Source: Gymnorhina tibicen (lineage: Eukaryota; Chordata; Aves; Passeriformes; Artamidae). Taken from it: a stretch of 64,000 nucleotides of DNA. Location: positions 1,634,471 to 1,698,470 of the forward strand of contig VXAZ01009309.1 of assembly GCA_013399875.1 (NCBI GenBank), in the 5' to 3' direction. The position numbers and the translations under genes are program-made. A model generated the notes under the pieces. It had not been told where the DNA came from. It ran no database searches and saw only the letters and a list, made by a program, of their open reading frames with translations. The stretch's first letter is position 1. Each line of letters begins with the position of its first letter. Positions 23,247-34,963 of this stretch are shown here, in pieces.

Positions 23247-25964
23247 TGAATTTATATTACTTTTGAAATGCTTCTGAGATACTATTATTTGCTGTACAAT
23301 GTAATTCCAAAACAGATATGCAAACAAGTATGTCTCTTTCATGGATATTTAAACAGTGAGATCTTCCATGTTGAAGGTGATGTAATTTTTTTAAAAGATT
23401 TTTAAATTTTAAATTGCTATTTTGTTACAAAAATAGAGAAAATATAAAGGTTTGAGAAGTCCTTATTTGCCCTCAGGGAAAGAGCCCTCTGTGCACCAGA
23501 ACTCCACAGAACATCTTCAGCATGATCTGAGGGTGAATATATACTACATAAATTGATTGTGTATTTACCTTAACTTTTTAATTTTAAAATGGCAATTTTA
23601 AAAACTTGGTTGTGCTCTGCTGGAGGGGGTTGGGATAAGCTGCTTACACACATTTGCCTGTTTGTCCAGTGAAATGACATAAGCCTGCCATATTCCTGCC
23701 AAGGTCTTGGCATATTTGAGAACAAATGTATCTCCAGACTCGTCTGCAGCAGGAGGTCCCGTGATAGAGCAGTTCTCTAGGATGACCATACACTTCACAT
23801 GGGAAGTTGGTTCTCAACTGAGGCTAGAGTTTTCCAGTTGAATTTTTAACCTATAATGACAGGCAAAAGAATTATTTGGGGGTTTAACAGCATGCCAGCT
23901 TTGTCTTACAGTTTTAACACTGGCTGTGTGGTTTTTGCCATGAAACTAATGCCCTCCAGTGCCCTGACAGGGAGAAGAAGCTGCAGGTGGGAACACCTGG
24001 CTCTGGCTTCCTTCGTTGTTGAAGTTTCAGCCCTTGACCCTTTACGAACAAGTATGTATTCATTTGTTAGTTGTAAATCAGGTGCCTTTGGGCTATGGAA
24101 GGGCTTATTTTCTGACACTGAGAGAGAGTGACTTACCTTTGTGTGTCAATAGCAGTGATGCCCATTTAGGTTTTGGCCTAACTTACTGTGCTGTCAGAAA
24201 AGAAGGCCCGTAGCAGATCGGGGAAAGAGATTGGCTCTTTTGCTTTGCTTGGACAAGCATTTTGGGTTGGTTTGGTTTGGTTAATTTTTTTTTTTTTTTC
24301 CCCATTAGGGGTACAGCAGGGATTTCACATGCAAGAGAGACAGGAATTATTAGTATCTAAGTTAATTGTGTTGCCTCACTACCTGGATTCATTCCTTGGT
24401 TTGCCTCATTTCCCACATAGGTCTTAATAGAGACTAATGCTTGTGCTGGGAGAATGCTTGTGTGAGAAAGTAAATATCTGTACATTCTTAACATATACTT
24501 AGAGCAGAGTGAATGCCCTGCTACTGATATTTTGTTCCTGTAAACAGGTGACAAGAAATGAATCTTAGTGTTTATGCAGATTTTGCATTGTAGAATGTAT
24601 ACTAGACCCTTCAAAGGCAAGGTTAGACTCTTTGCAAAGCAAACTGGCGTTGGTTCTTGGTAGTCTAGTACAGGGACACTAAAGTTTGGCATTTGATTTA
24701 GGAAAAAGAAAACAGTTGTACACAGCTGATTATGTTAAATAAGCTCTTAATTAAGCTCTTTGTAGAAGTCTAATTTGGAAGGTTTTAGTGCTTTGATAAC
24801 TCAACTGAAATTTTAATTTCTCCTGTACTCAAGAGCTGAATGCTGTTCTTGTATAATAGTGTACTAGGCTGGATGAGGTACAAAATAATGCACAGTGGTC
24901 AGAAACAGCTGAGGAAAGAACGCTTAAAATAACTCAATCTAAACTCAGAGTAGTTCCAAACATTGGTTTTGTTTGCTTTTTTTAAAGCACAAGTTGTCAA
25001 GTTGTACCTGTTGCTGTACATAAACACTGTATGCCAGCAGCTCCTTGATCATATTTGTGAACAGACTTTTCATTAATTATTAGACTGGTATTAAAGGAAG
25101 GTGTTGAATTTGAGAGTGTAACAAAATGAGAAATGATCAGATGATCTATAGGATGTAAAAGTCCATTTTTATGTTGTAGTTTAATGCCTTTGTTAGGAAG
25201 TTCCCTCTCATTGAGGGACCTCTTCTGCAAGCAGAACACAATAAATGTGCTTTTTTAAATGACCCAATTTCCCACTATAAATGAACAGCTGACTTTCGCA
25301 GTAGTCATCCCCCTGCATCTCTTTGCTGGCAAGGGAGCAGGACACGGGGGAAAAAAAACCCAGAACTGTCACTGATGAGATGAAACAAATCTGAATAATC
25401 AAAGTACCCAATGCCCAAACATAATTCTACACCCCATTATTTAAGGATGCTTGTGGAAGCTTTTAATCACTCAAGATTTTTCTGTAAAAGCTGAAATAAA
25501 GCAGAGCCTGGCTGCGTTTCTTACTGCCAAAAGCCAAGGTCATTTGCACATAGCCCATGGATTTCTCCAGAGTAGATCTCCGTTACCCAAGGCATGGGAA
25601 TGCATGCGTTTTCTTAGCTGGGCAAACAAGTACATTATACAGTAGTTGTGATACAACACACGTGGCTTTGATTTGTACTGCACATACCCACTGTACAGCC
25701 ACTCCGAAGTATTGTGGTTAGCTTGCAGCATCTGCTGTCGCATTGATACTGTTTACTGCGTATTCTTTTCCCTGGAAGTTTTAAAGAAAATTTTTTTTTC
25801 TTGTTGCATTGATTACATTTTATAAATTTGCTTAGCTGGAAAGTTTGGGAAAAGAGGCCTGTTTGTCAATTGTACAACCGATTGTGAAGCTCTAGTGTGA
25901 ATATTTTTACGTCTGTATTAGACATTTTCTTTGCAAATCTATTGTTCGATTGAAATGTAAATGA

Positions 25965-25970
25965 AATAAA
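25965..25970 (+). terminator. RC3H2: Poly(A) signal AATAAA, likely RC3H2 3' end
   Basis: Canonical hexamer near the end of the AT-rich 3' UTR, followed by GATGGTGTACACCC with some GT content. One of two plausible distal 3' ends. Confidence 0.5.
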
Positions 25971-26330
25971 AGATGGTGTACACCCATCATGTATAAAGCA
26001 GGCACCATCGCTACGATGGATTTAATGCTCATTTTTATGGCGCATTCTCAGCTTCTATTTAAAACTATAATTTAAAGAAAAAAAAAATCTGTAAAATGAA
26101 ATGGGGATATATGGGGGAGTAAATTCTATTCCGTTTATTTCGGTTTTGATTCCCAATGGTAATGTTTCCCTTCGTGTTAGAGTAGGGGGGCCCCGCGGGG
26201 CCCGTGTGTCGCTGTAGCACTGACGTGCAGAGGTTGTAGCTTTGGCTGGGCACGGATAGAGCATCCCGGTTCGGTGTTTGAGAGACTCGATGGAAGAAGT
26301 TTGCAGTATTGACATGTATTTGCATGCACG

Positions 26331-26336
26331 AATAAA
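26331..26336 (+). terminator. RC3H2: Poly(A) signal AATAAA, most distal RC3H2 3' end
   Basis: Canonical hexamer followed within 30 bases by GGGCTGTGTGTCGTC, a GT-rich downstream element. It lies only tens of bases before the PDCL CpG island. Confidence 0.55.
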
Positions 26337-26359
26337 ATTATTTGTCCACCTTAACGGGC

Positions 26360-26800
26360 TGTGTGTCGTCAGTGGGGCCTGGGGGGAGCGGAGGGAGCCG
26401 GGGCCATTCCGCGCTGAGGGGAGGGGGGCCGGGGGCTCCCGCCGGTGCCGCTNNNNNNNNNNNNNNNNNNNNNNNNNNNNNNNNNNNNNNNNNNNNNNNN
26501 NNNNNNNNNNNGGCCCGGCCGGGACGGGCGCTGGGAGCTGAGCCGGTTCGCTCGGAGCCCGCGGGTCTCACCGGCCCCGGCCCCGGCCGCGGCCCGGCGT
26601 GTCCCGCCCCAGGCCCGGCCCCTGTCCGGGGCGATCCTGGTAATCCCGGGCCATCTGGCGCTGTAAGCGGCTGAACCTGGGGTTAGCTCCCGCGGAACCT
26701 GCAGCGTTCGGCAGGAAAACCGGGAGCCGGGCTGTGTCCGTGGGCTGATGGCGGGGTGTGTGTCACACACACGGCCCGGGCCGGCTGGGAGACCGCTGCA
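26360..26800 (+). promoter_or_regulatory. PDCL: CpG-island promoter and first exon region of PDCL
   Basis: Abrupt switch to very GC- and CpG-rich sequence. It contains a 59-base N gap (26453-26511), so the first exon is only partly visible. CTGGCGCT|GTAAGC near 26662 is a possible first donor. Open frames running through the gap are not genes. Confidence 0.65.
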
Positions 26801-26852
26801 CAGTCAAGTGTTAGCGCAGATGAATTGATTTGACTAAAATTTCTTCTTGCAG

Positions 26853-26896
26853 GTTTTGATAGAAGCTTGTCTCTGAAAGACTGGAAAGGAATACAG
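26853..26896 (+). other. PDCL: Probable non-coding 5' UTR exon of PDCL
   Basis: A 44-base segment lies between a strong acceptor (TTCTTCTTGCAG) and a donor (ATACAG|GTGAGA). It has no ATG and sits between the CpG island and the first coding exon, as expected for a spliced leader exon. Confidence 0.5.
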
Positions 26897-27209
26897 GTGA
26901 GAACATTTTAATTTGCCTAATTACGTTGCTAGCTTTTCAGCTCAAATAAATTATTGTTAAATAACGCAAATAATACTCAGTAGCTGGGAATCGGCCCGAT
27001 GGAGCTGTCCAGTGAGGCTCTAAGGTTTTAAATTGAGTTTGAAATTGTGGCTTAAGAATTAACCCAGGTGACTGACTGCACCGAGGGCTGTTTCAGAGTG
27101 GGCTGTATTCTCCTGGGGTTAAAAACTGCCCTGAGGAAGTGAAGGACCATTGTGATGCCTGTTTGATCAGAGAGCATCCTCTGTTTTGTTAATTTATTTT
27201 TAGAGCATA

Positions 27210-27375
27210 ATGACTACTACGGATGATAAACTGCTTGGTGAGAAGCTGCAGTATTATTACAGCAGCAGTGAGGGTGAGGACGAAGACAGTGAGAAGGAGG
27301 ATAAAGGAGAGAGCAACATTCCTGAAAGTGGGGGCGAGGTGGAGCTCAGCAGCGATGGCAGCGCTGTCAACACAG
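27210..27375 (+). CDS. PDCL: PDCL coding exon 1 (residues 1-55)
   Basis: Start codon, CK2-type serine cluster and acidic stretch. The donor ACACAG|GTATCT splits a Gly codon. The exon itself begins at about 27204. Confidence 0.95.
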
Positions 27376-29615
27376 GTATCTTCATATCAGCGTACTTCTT
27401 TTGCAAATGCTTTGTTTATTGGAAGTTTTGTTCGTATAAAATCCATTTTTTGAAATGAAACTCGTGGGTGTATGCATATTTGAGTCAGAAAGTGATTGTT
27501 CCTGGCTGTTGTCTAACCTTTTTAATAGTGGTTCTTTTTTTAATGTTTGACTTCTCCTCTGAGAGAATTCAGCATTGTATCTGAAACAGTCAGGCTTTGG
27601 ATAGAAAGCTGAGACAAGGCTGATTTGTACAATTTGGTTGATAATACATCATTACTTTTGTTCTGATTAAAGCCATGCTAACAATAGGAGAACTCTTGTG
27701 GGATGGGTTCTATTTCAAGAGCACAGATATTAATCTTTGGGACAATTATAAGAGTAGCCTAGTTTAATAAACTGTAGTCTTCTTATTAAAAAAAAAATAG
27801 ATACACGCTCAAGGACACGCAAATGGCAGATGACTTCTTTCATTTCAGTGTTTCGCACAGTTACAAGAATGTTTGTGACAGGATCACTGTTTTACTGATT
27901 CATAAATTATTCCTAAATGGTAGGTAAAATTGTATTGTCTTGTTTGTACGAAATGCCTACACGCTTCATTCCAGGTCCCAAGGGAGTCATTAACGACTGG
28001 CGAAGATTCAAACAGCTGGAAACGGAGCAGAGGCAGGAGCAGCGCAGGGAGATGGAGCGGCTCATTAAAAAGCTGTCCATGACGTGCAGGTCTCACTTGG
28101 ATGACGAGGCTGATAAGCAGAAGCAGAAAGAGCTTCAGGAAAAAATCAATGGAAAGGTAGGATAGCACGAAGGAGTTAAAATGCCACTTAAGTATTTAAC
28201 AGTTTTGTTTGCCTGTGATAACAAATAAGTGACTTAGCTGCAATACCAAAGAAGTCCAAAACCTTTTTCCAGATTTCTCATCTGTTGATCAAGTAAGTCA
28301 ACTTCAGGGGATTAATATGAAGGGTTGTACAGCAAACCTATGAATGCTGCCTCCCCTGCCTGAGACAAGCTTAGGAGCCCTTATTGATTTAGTATTTAGT
28401 AAGTGGGTGTTGAGAATTCAGCTCTGAGCTCCAGAAATTGAAGATGTTGGAGGTAGTGAATGGTTTTAATCAGCTGGGCTGTAAACTAGCCCTGAATAGT
28501 AGTCAGAGAAGTTACTAATTTGCAGATGTGTTTGTGCCTTCAGATGATGAAAGTTGGCGGTGCTCTCCTGTATCTTGAGTGATGCAGATAAGTTTAATGA
28601 CACAAGTGAACGCATATAAAATACATAAAATCCTGTTAATTTCAGTTGTACAGGCACAATGGTGCCACGAAATGTTAACTGGAAAGCTAAATGAAGATCT
28701 GATGAGAAAGAAGCTCATCTTAGGTCAGGCACAGTTTCCAGATCAGCGCTCCCAGCTCGGTGAAAGCACATGTCCACATTAACCTGGATTAAAGTGGGAG
28801 CGTGGAGCAGCCACTTGTGTTACTAGTACAGCTTGTGGAAACTGGAATACCCAGGGCTGAAATCACTGTTCCCACTGGACATGATTTCTAATTAGATCAG
28901 AATGGAGTGTAATACATGTGGTGCTTGAGCATTTATGGGTTGCACTTCGCTGTTATTAAAGATGAGTGACCCACATTAATCCTCTTGATTTACATTCTCA
29001 TTATGTAAGTGACCCATATAGTGGTGCAGATGTTTTTCAGGAATCTCTGTGTGTGTTTTTTAGATGACTTTACAGGAGTACAACATGATCCACAACGATG
29101 AGGACGATGAGGAATTCTTGCAGCGCTACAGGAAGCAGCGGATGGAGGAGATGAGGCAGCAGTTGTACAGTGGGCAGCAGTTCAAGCAGGTGTTTGAGAT
29201 CACCAGCGGAGAAGCATTTCTGGACACCGTGGACAAAGAGCATAAGAGCACTCTGATCATGATCCATATTTATGAAGATGATATCCCTGGCACCGAATCC
29301 CTGAACGGCTGTATGATCTGCCTGGCTGCTGAGTACCCAACAGTGAAATTTTGCAGAGTGAAGAGTTCACTGATTGGTGCCAGCACTCGCTTCACTAACA
29401 ATGCCCTGCCAGCTCTGCTGGTCTACAAGGCAGGGGAGCTCATTGGCAATTTCGTGCGCATCACTGACCAGCTTGGAGAAGATTTTTTTGCTGTAGACCT
29501 GGAGGCCTTTCTGCAGGAATGTGGTTTGCTGCCAGAAAAGGACCTACTGCTCCTGACTTCTATACATAATCCATCTGCATGTTACAGTGAAGACAGTGAT
29601 CTGGAAATAGACTGA
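27210..29615 (+). CDS. PDCL: Phosducin-like protein PhLP1, chaperonin co-factor for G-beta-gamma assembly (3 coding exons)
   Basis: PhLP1 is a cytosolic co-chaperone. It binds the CCT/TRiC chaperonin and nascent G-protein beta subunits and promotes beta-gamma dimer assembly. Three exons join in frame to 299 residues, close to the 301 I recall for human. The conserved start is MTTTDDKLLGEKLQYYYSSS. S18-S20, followed by acidic residues, are the known CK2 sites. An N-terminal helical G-beta-binding part carries GPKGVINDWRRFKQLE from residue 56. A thioredoxin-like domain fills about 150-280 (FEITSGEAFLDTVDKE, GNFVRITDQLGEDFFAVDLE), and the acidic end is CYSEDSDLEID. The ATG lies six bases inside an exon whose acceptor is TTATTTTTAG. 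It runs in the same direction as RC3H2 and convergent to PTGS1. Confidence 0.97.
27975..28156 (+). CDS. PDCL: PDCL coding exon 2 (residues 56-116)
   Basis: Helical G-beta-binding region, GPKGVINDWRRFKQLETEQR onward. Acceptor TTCATTCCAG, donor GGAAAG|GTAGGA. Confidence 0.95.
29064..29615 (+). CDS. PDCL: PDCL coding exon 3 and stop (residues 117-299)
   Basis: Starts MTLQEYNMIHNDEDDEEFLQ and carries the entire thioredoxin-like domain. The TGA is at 29613-29615; acceptor GTTTTTTAG. Confidence 0.96.
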   Translation: MTLQEYNMIHNDEDDEEFLQRYRKQRMEEMRQQLYSGQQFKQVFEITSGEAFLDTVDKEHKSTLIMIHIYEDDIPGTESLNGCMICLAAEYPTVKFCRVKSSLIGASTRFTNNALPALLVYKAGELIGNFVRITDQLGEDFFAVDLEAFLQECGLLPEKDLLLLTSIHNPSACYSEDSDLEID

Positions 29616-29960
29616 ACCATCTATGCCAAGGGCCCGTAGGTGTAGTTGTGCTGTGGGATGTTCTTGTGCTAGGGATTGTTCTCTCTCCTCCATCGTGTGG
29701 GTATGTATTCCTCCCCTTCATGCACTTTGACTTATGCTCATTAAAAATAACAAGGAATTCCTTAAAATTTTCTTAAATTAATTCCGTATGTACCGCTGAA
29801 ACAGTCTCATCTCTATGCAGTTCAAATGTATTTTACTTACCACAAAGTTCTAACACAATTCGGTCAGCTTAGGAAATTGTCTGCTGTCATGTCTCAGTGT
29901 CCTCACACGTTTCAATTCAGATGTGGCCACCAACTCCCTAAGACAAGAACTGAGACTGCA

Positions 29961-29966
29961 AATAAA
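29961..29966 (+). terminator. PDCL: Poly(A) signal AATAAA, PDCL
   Basis: First canonical hexamer after the PDCL stop, giving a 3' UTR of about 370 bases. A second AATAAA at 30610-30615 could give a longer form. Confidence 0.6.
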
Positions 29967-29999
29967 AGAGTTTTTAAAATTCAGGACTTATTAACCTGG

Positions 30000-32900
30000 T
30001 GCTGAACTGCTCCAGTAAAAAGTGTAAGGTCCCGTGTTCCATTCCACAATTTGCAGCCTCCTTCCTGGGAGTATCTTGTTCTAACACTTGGCCTTAAATT
30101 TTTGTTCCTCTCTCACTTACAAATAACGACAACCCCTGGCTTCATCCTGAAAATTGCTTTTCAGCTGGAGAGAGTTCGTCTTCCCTTAACCTTCCCTGAG
30201 ACATAAATGCAATTACAGCTCTTAATACATTCTTGGGTTTTAAAATACCCATCCTTGGAGTTCATAGTAGTCACTTGATCAGAAAATGAGCTCTGCCTCT
30301 TCAGAGAGACTGTCTGCTACAAAGAGCTCCAGCATGAGTGCTGAACAGCAGCAAGGAGAATTTTGTTGGCAAAATGCAGAATTAGGACTTGAATAACCTT
30401 AGAGTTTCATCTCATGCTAAAATTACTAAATCAGTGCTAAAGTTCTTTTCTGTCTGCCTTCAGTAGTAGTAAGTAGACTATCATTACCTAAATACATGAC
30501 CCAGTGTAATGCCATGTTTAATGATTAAATTTAATTGCAATTTTTATGTAAAGCACTTTGGAAGACCAGGAGGAAATGCAAATGTGTCTGTGGATCTTAA
30601 TAGGATCTTAATAAAAATGGATCTTGAGCTAGAAAAAGGAGAATTGCTAACTTTATCTATTTGAACTGTGTTTTAAAAAGTAGTATGAGCAGAAAAATAA
30701 ATAATCTGTAATTTAAAATGACTGAGTTGGCACAGATTGTAGCTGTTTTAAGGAAATTGGCAGAAATCCAGGTTTTCAAATGTGGTGAGAGATTATTTCT
30801 TTTCATCTGAGAATTGCAGAAAAAAACCCCATGTAAGTTATAAGAAATTAAATCATTGAGTGTGGATATCAGGACATTTAAAGAAAATATCAAAGTAACT
30901 GTAACTCACATCCAGGATGACATTCAGTGAAGCCTGTTGTGCAGACAGGGTGCATTTTAGCATCATCATAAAACCTGTCTTGGAGAGGGGATCAAGGGAG
31001 AGCTGGCTGCTTGAGTTGCTTTGAAGTTTTATTTTTATAAAGTGCTTTTCTTTTTTGCCCCCTATGGCAGCAAAATTGTAACAGGATCCTACCCGCTCCT
31101 GCTGCTCTGTGTCCAGTGGCCTGGAGCAAGGTGACTCCTGGTGAGGAACCTCCTGTGCTCAGGTATGGGAGAGGTGATTTGCAGTGCCAGTAGCAAAAAG
31201 GAGAAGAAAAAAAGTTAGAATCCAATTAATCATTGATCTGGAAGAATAAAACAAGCACAAGGGAGCGAGGGGAGGGAAGCTGTGCCCTAACCCTGCTGCT
31301 TGTTCGTGCACAGGCCACACGGCTGTGAGCGGGGAGAGGAGGCTGAGCTGGCAGAAAGCTGCTGCTGCTGCTTTTGCCCTTTCTTGAGGCTGAATCTTCA
31401 AGGAGTTCTATAAATAGGAGTTGAAAAAGCACTTGTCAGGTAGGTCTGTTGCCTCTGGGAAATGTTTAGCTTTGGAAGGAGCAGCTCAGTGCAGGGAGGC
31501 AGCTGGGAATGACGGGTGTTAGAGGCCCTAGTCGTGGGATCACCGGGGTCTGCTCACAGTTAATGATGTTCCAATACAAACAGCAGAGTTCGGGCACGGA
31601 ATGTGAGTGCACAAGGAAGCACAGACGGCTGCTTGGCGAGGGCAGGGATGAAATCCTGGGATGAGCTCAACATGGACATTTAATCATGGTGCCAGCATGG
31701 GTGCCAGGCGGTGCAGGACAAGATTTAGCAAAGAAAAGATTATACTGAGTTTTTCTGGCCTCCCATCTGCCTCTTCTTTGTAAAATGTTCAACATATGCC
31801 TTTGCTGAAAATCCAAACAAGGTTTCCTGTGCAGTCATTGGCCTGACTCCCATGGCAGAGGGGCCTGCTGGGGTGGGCTGGGAGTCTGGAGACTCCCTCC
31901 AAGGGGGGATTGCTTTTCCATCCAGGGCCCTTCACCTCCTGCGCAGTGAATCATTGCCTCCGAGGCCACACAGCCGCAGATGGATGTTTTCATCGTTGCT
32001 GCACGAACCCAGGCAGCCCCATCCTCCTGTCCCTGTCCATCCCCACGCGGGCAAGCCGCAGCTGGGCTCCTCGGAGGCCTGTTTAAAAATTCGGAGGATG
32101 TCCTACGAGCTTGTGTTTACCGAGAGCTCAAACAGAGGGTGCTTCTGGCAGCGCTCACCTCTGCACCAGCACCAGAGCACAGCAGGGAGCCCTTGCTGTG
32201 GTTGGGTGATGCTGGTGGCCGCACCAAACAACTCCCTGTGTGGATGCAAACACTGCCTTGGATGTGGCTGCACCTTGTGCTGGACAAACTGCTGAGGGTG
32301 GGAGTGATTTCTGCAACCTGCCGTGGCTGGAAAACCAGCACAGAAAACAGAAGAGCTCAGCAGTGCTGGGCTGGGGGAAGCTCTGTGCACAGGGCTGTGG
32401 GTGCCTGGGCTCCTGGGGGAGATTTCAGTCGTGTGTTGGATGCTGTGCCTGGGGTTGGTACATGTTGGTCCTTCAAAGAAATTATTTCAAAGCTTTTCCT
32501 GCTAGCAGGAGGGAGATGCTTTGCTGTCCTGGACTGGGTTGGAAGGGGTGCCAGGCTTGCCAGTGCTGGCTCAGCCGAGCTAGTTCCCAGTGGAACATTC
32601 CTCCTTGGTGGCAGAGAGAACCCAGGCCGCTCTTGGCATGCCTGAGAGGCTCTCGTGCAGTTATCGGTCGGTCCCAAGGCAGCGCTGGCAGCCGGCGATA
32701 GCCACGAGCAAACGCAGGATGTTTGTGGTTTAACTGAAATGAGCTGAGCTTGTGCCTCTCTCCAGATGGATGGGAAGGATGCTCGGGGCTGGAGCAGCTC
32801 CTCACCGGGAAGGGCGGTCACACGCACAGCTGGAAGTGTGCTGGGCTGGCTGGAGGCACGTGTGGGAGGGGAAGGACCGTGTCCTCCTCTTGGATCGCTG

Positions 32901-33440
32901 CTCTGTGCTTCTGCACGACATGGTGGGAGTGGGAGCACTGGGGTGTCCGTGCGCCAGGACTGGTCAGGGCCAGCCCAGGGGAGCACAGAGCAGCTGAACC
33001 TGCCCACTGTGCCTTTGGGGGTTGTGTCGGCCTCTCTGCCTCCCCACATCCTGTAGGAAACTAAAATCCAGATGATATCCTGGTAATGCCATCTCACTTC
33101 AGAAGGGTTAAAGAGAGCGAGTGAGAAGGCTCGTGCCTTGGGAGTCCCTGCTTGCAGATGTTCCCTTGCTATGACGTTCTCGTAACACATCCCTGCCAAG
33201 GCACCAGCCCTTTAAACCTCCCTAGTTTGAAATTCCTTTAACACCTCCCTGGGAGTCCTGGAATGGAGCAGAGACTCAGGAGTGGTTCTCTCCTCCAGGA
33301 CAGCACAGGAGGGAGCTGCAGCTGCGTGCTCTTTTACAGACTGTGGCTACTTCATGTCTACAGAACACCCAGGCAGCCAGATTTCTGTGTGGATAGATTT
33401 TATGTGATAGAAATACACAATGTTGGTCTAAGTGCTGTGT
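30000..33440. other. Convergent spacer between PDCL and PTGS1
   Basis: No conserved exon or RNA gene is visible. The sequence is AT-rich to about 31 kb and GC-rich after. On the minus strand an ATTAAA (31679-31684) and an AATAAA (31028-31033) could end a very long PTGS1 3' UTR; no nearer canonical signal was found. GC-rich open frames at 31850-33200 overlap one another on both strands and look random. Confidence 0.6.
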
Positions 33441-33447
33441 CACTTAG

Positions 33448-33600
33448 GAATTACAGAATATCCTGAATTGGAAGGGACCCACAAACATCACACAGTCCAA
33501 CTCCCGGCCCTGCACAGGACAACCCCAACAATCCCAGCCTGTGCCTGAGAGCATTGTCCAAACACTGAACTGTGGCATTGGAGCAGCACGGGGCTGGGGG
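33448..33600 (-). mobile_element. Degraded CR1 LINE 3' fragment, reverse orientation
   Basis: On the + strand it reads ACAGAATATCCTGAATTGG, then GAAGGGACCCACAAACATCA, CAGTCCAACTCCCGGCCCTG and GAGCATTGTCCAAACAC. This is the reverse complement of an avian CR1 3' end. It is short and diverged, and the far boundary is vague. Confidence 0.8.
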
Positions 33601-34963
33601 GTGGCTGGAGGGGCGGGAAGCTCAAACCCCCTCAGGACACTCAGAGACCCTCACGGAAGCATCTAAGGGAGGGTGGTTGCTCTGTGTATTGCTTCAGGAG
33701 CAGTCAGCAATGGCCCAGCACAGCACTGGTGAGCACAGCCAGAAATGAGAGGAGTTTTTAAAATCATGTATTATTTTAAATGTCCTTTTTCCTGGAGCTT
33801 AACCAGGACCTGATGGGGATCAAGGCCAGTGACAGTGGCTGCCAGCTACCACATGGCTGGGCTGGGCGAGGGCTGAGGTCTGCGTGCATTTTGGGTGGAG
33901 GACAGAAGCAGGCTCTGTGCTGTGAGGATGTGTTTGCTGAGCTGTTAGTGCAGGGAAGGGTGATGATGGGGGGATGGAAGAGACTCCATCCCTTTGTGTG
34001 CACAGAGGTAGCATCTCGCTCTGAGCAGCCCCGGGTTGGCAGCCAGTGGCACATGCCAGGGTCCAGGCCAGCATGACACAGGAGCTCTGGAGATCTGACC
34101 TCACGCTTCTCTCTGGTCTCCTCCAGGAGAGACACTGCTCTGGTTCCTTCTCCCAGCTGTGCATGTGTGCTGGGCAGGCTGTTGCAGCAGAATTGGATCA
34201 GAACAGGCTCCTACTGCAAGCTCAGCCACTGCTGGGGCAGCATGAACACCTACACTGTGTCCTCCCTGTCCCTCTACATGGCTGCTGCCTCCTCCTCTGC
34301 ATCCCTCGGGCAGCTCATCGCTTCAGCAGGTGCAGCAGGGGAGGAGGGAGTGCTCCCTGGCTTCCAGGCTCCTCTGTTCTGAGCAGGAAACAGGGTCTAT
34401 TTACTGGAAATAGACGTTGCATGAAGAAAAATTGGACTCCTGGTGAGTAAGAATTAAGTCAGTGCTAGCTGGTTAACTAAAATGAAATTTTTCCAGTCTT
34501 ACACTTTTCACTAATTCCAAAAATGGTTTTCAGGTATAACCTGGATATGACCCCTCTGGAAGAGGGGCTGCTGGTGGCCTGGTGCTGGAAGGCAGCAGGG
34601 ATGGAAGGTGACAAAGCACTGGGGAGTCCAGAGTGTCCGTGGGGGAGCCCCAAAGCTGCTTTGTGCAAGGTATTCACTAGCAAGAGAACTGAGTCTGCTG
34701 AGGACAGTGGTGGAAGCCACACTCCCGAGGCACTTGAGCTTTTCAGAGAGCAGGGAGCAGCCTCTCCTCGAGGGCTGGCATGAAGGACACCCAGGATGGG
34801 ACCATCTCCTGTCCTGTTTCTGTTCGGCACAGGGGTGGCAGCTCCCTGTGTCCCCGCTGTTCCCTGCAGGAAGGAGTAGGAGGATACTCAGCACCAGGTT
34901 GGGAGCTCAGCCCAGCCTGCACCAGGGCAAGGACAGTCCGTACCTGGACAGGCCATCCCGGTG
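33601..34963 (-). other. PTGS1: PTGS1 3' flank / 3' UTR
   Basis: GC-rich sequence directly downstream of the PTGS1 stop on the minus strand, presumably 3' UTR. No clear AATAAA is seen on the minus strand in this stretch, so the transcript end is undetermined. Overlapping open frames on both strands show no protein similarity that I recognise. Confidence 0.45.

Larger units (their letters stand above)
21186..26355 (+). other. RC3H2: RC3H2 3' UTR
   Basis: AT-rich, gene-free sequence between the RC3H2 stop and the PDCL island, read as one long 3' UTR. It holds an AT-only tract (about 21240-21290), a decay-type stem-loop (22591-22605), Pumilio-type sites and several AATAAA hexamers. Internal AATAAA at 25250 and 25495 suggest alternative 3' ends. 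The last signal, 26331-26336, is followed by a GT-rich stretch. Short open frames here resemble nothing known. Confidence 0.75.

Noticed and set aside
26278..26770. Open frames running through the N gap near the PDCL promoter
   Set aside because: They depend on undetermined bases and CpG-rich sequence; PDCL coding starts at 27210.
31852..33199. Long overlapping open frames between PDCL and PTGS1, up to 280 codons
   Set aside because: They occupy both strands at once, have low-complexity composition and show no family resemblance or splice support.
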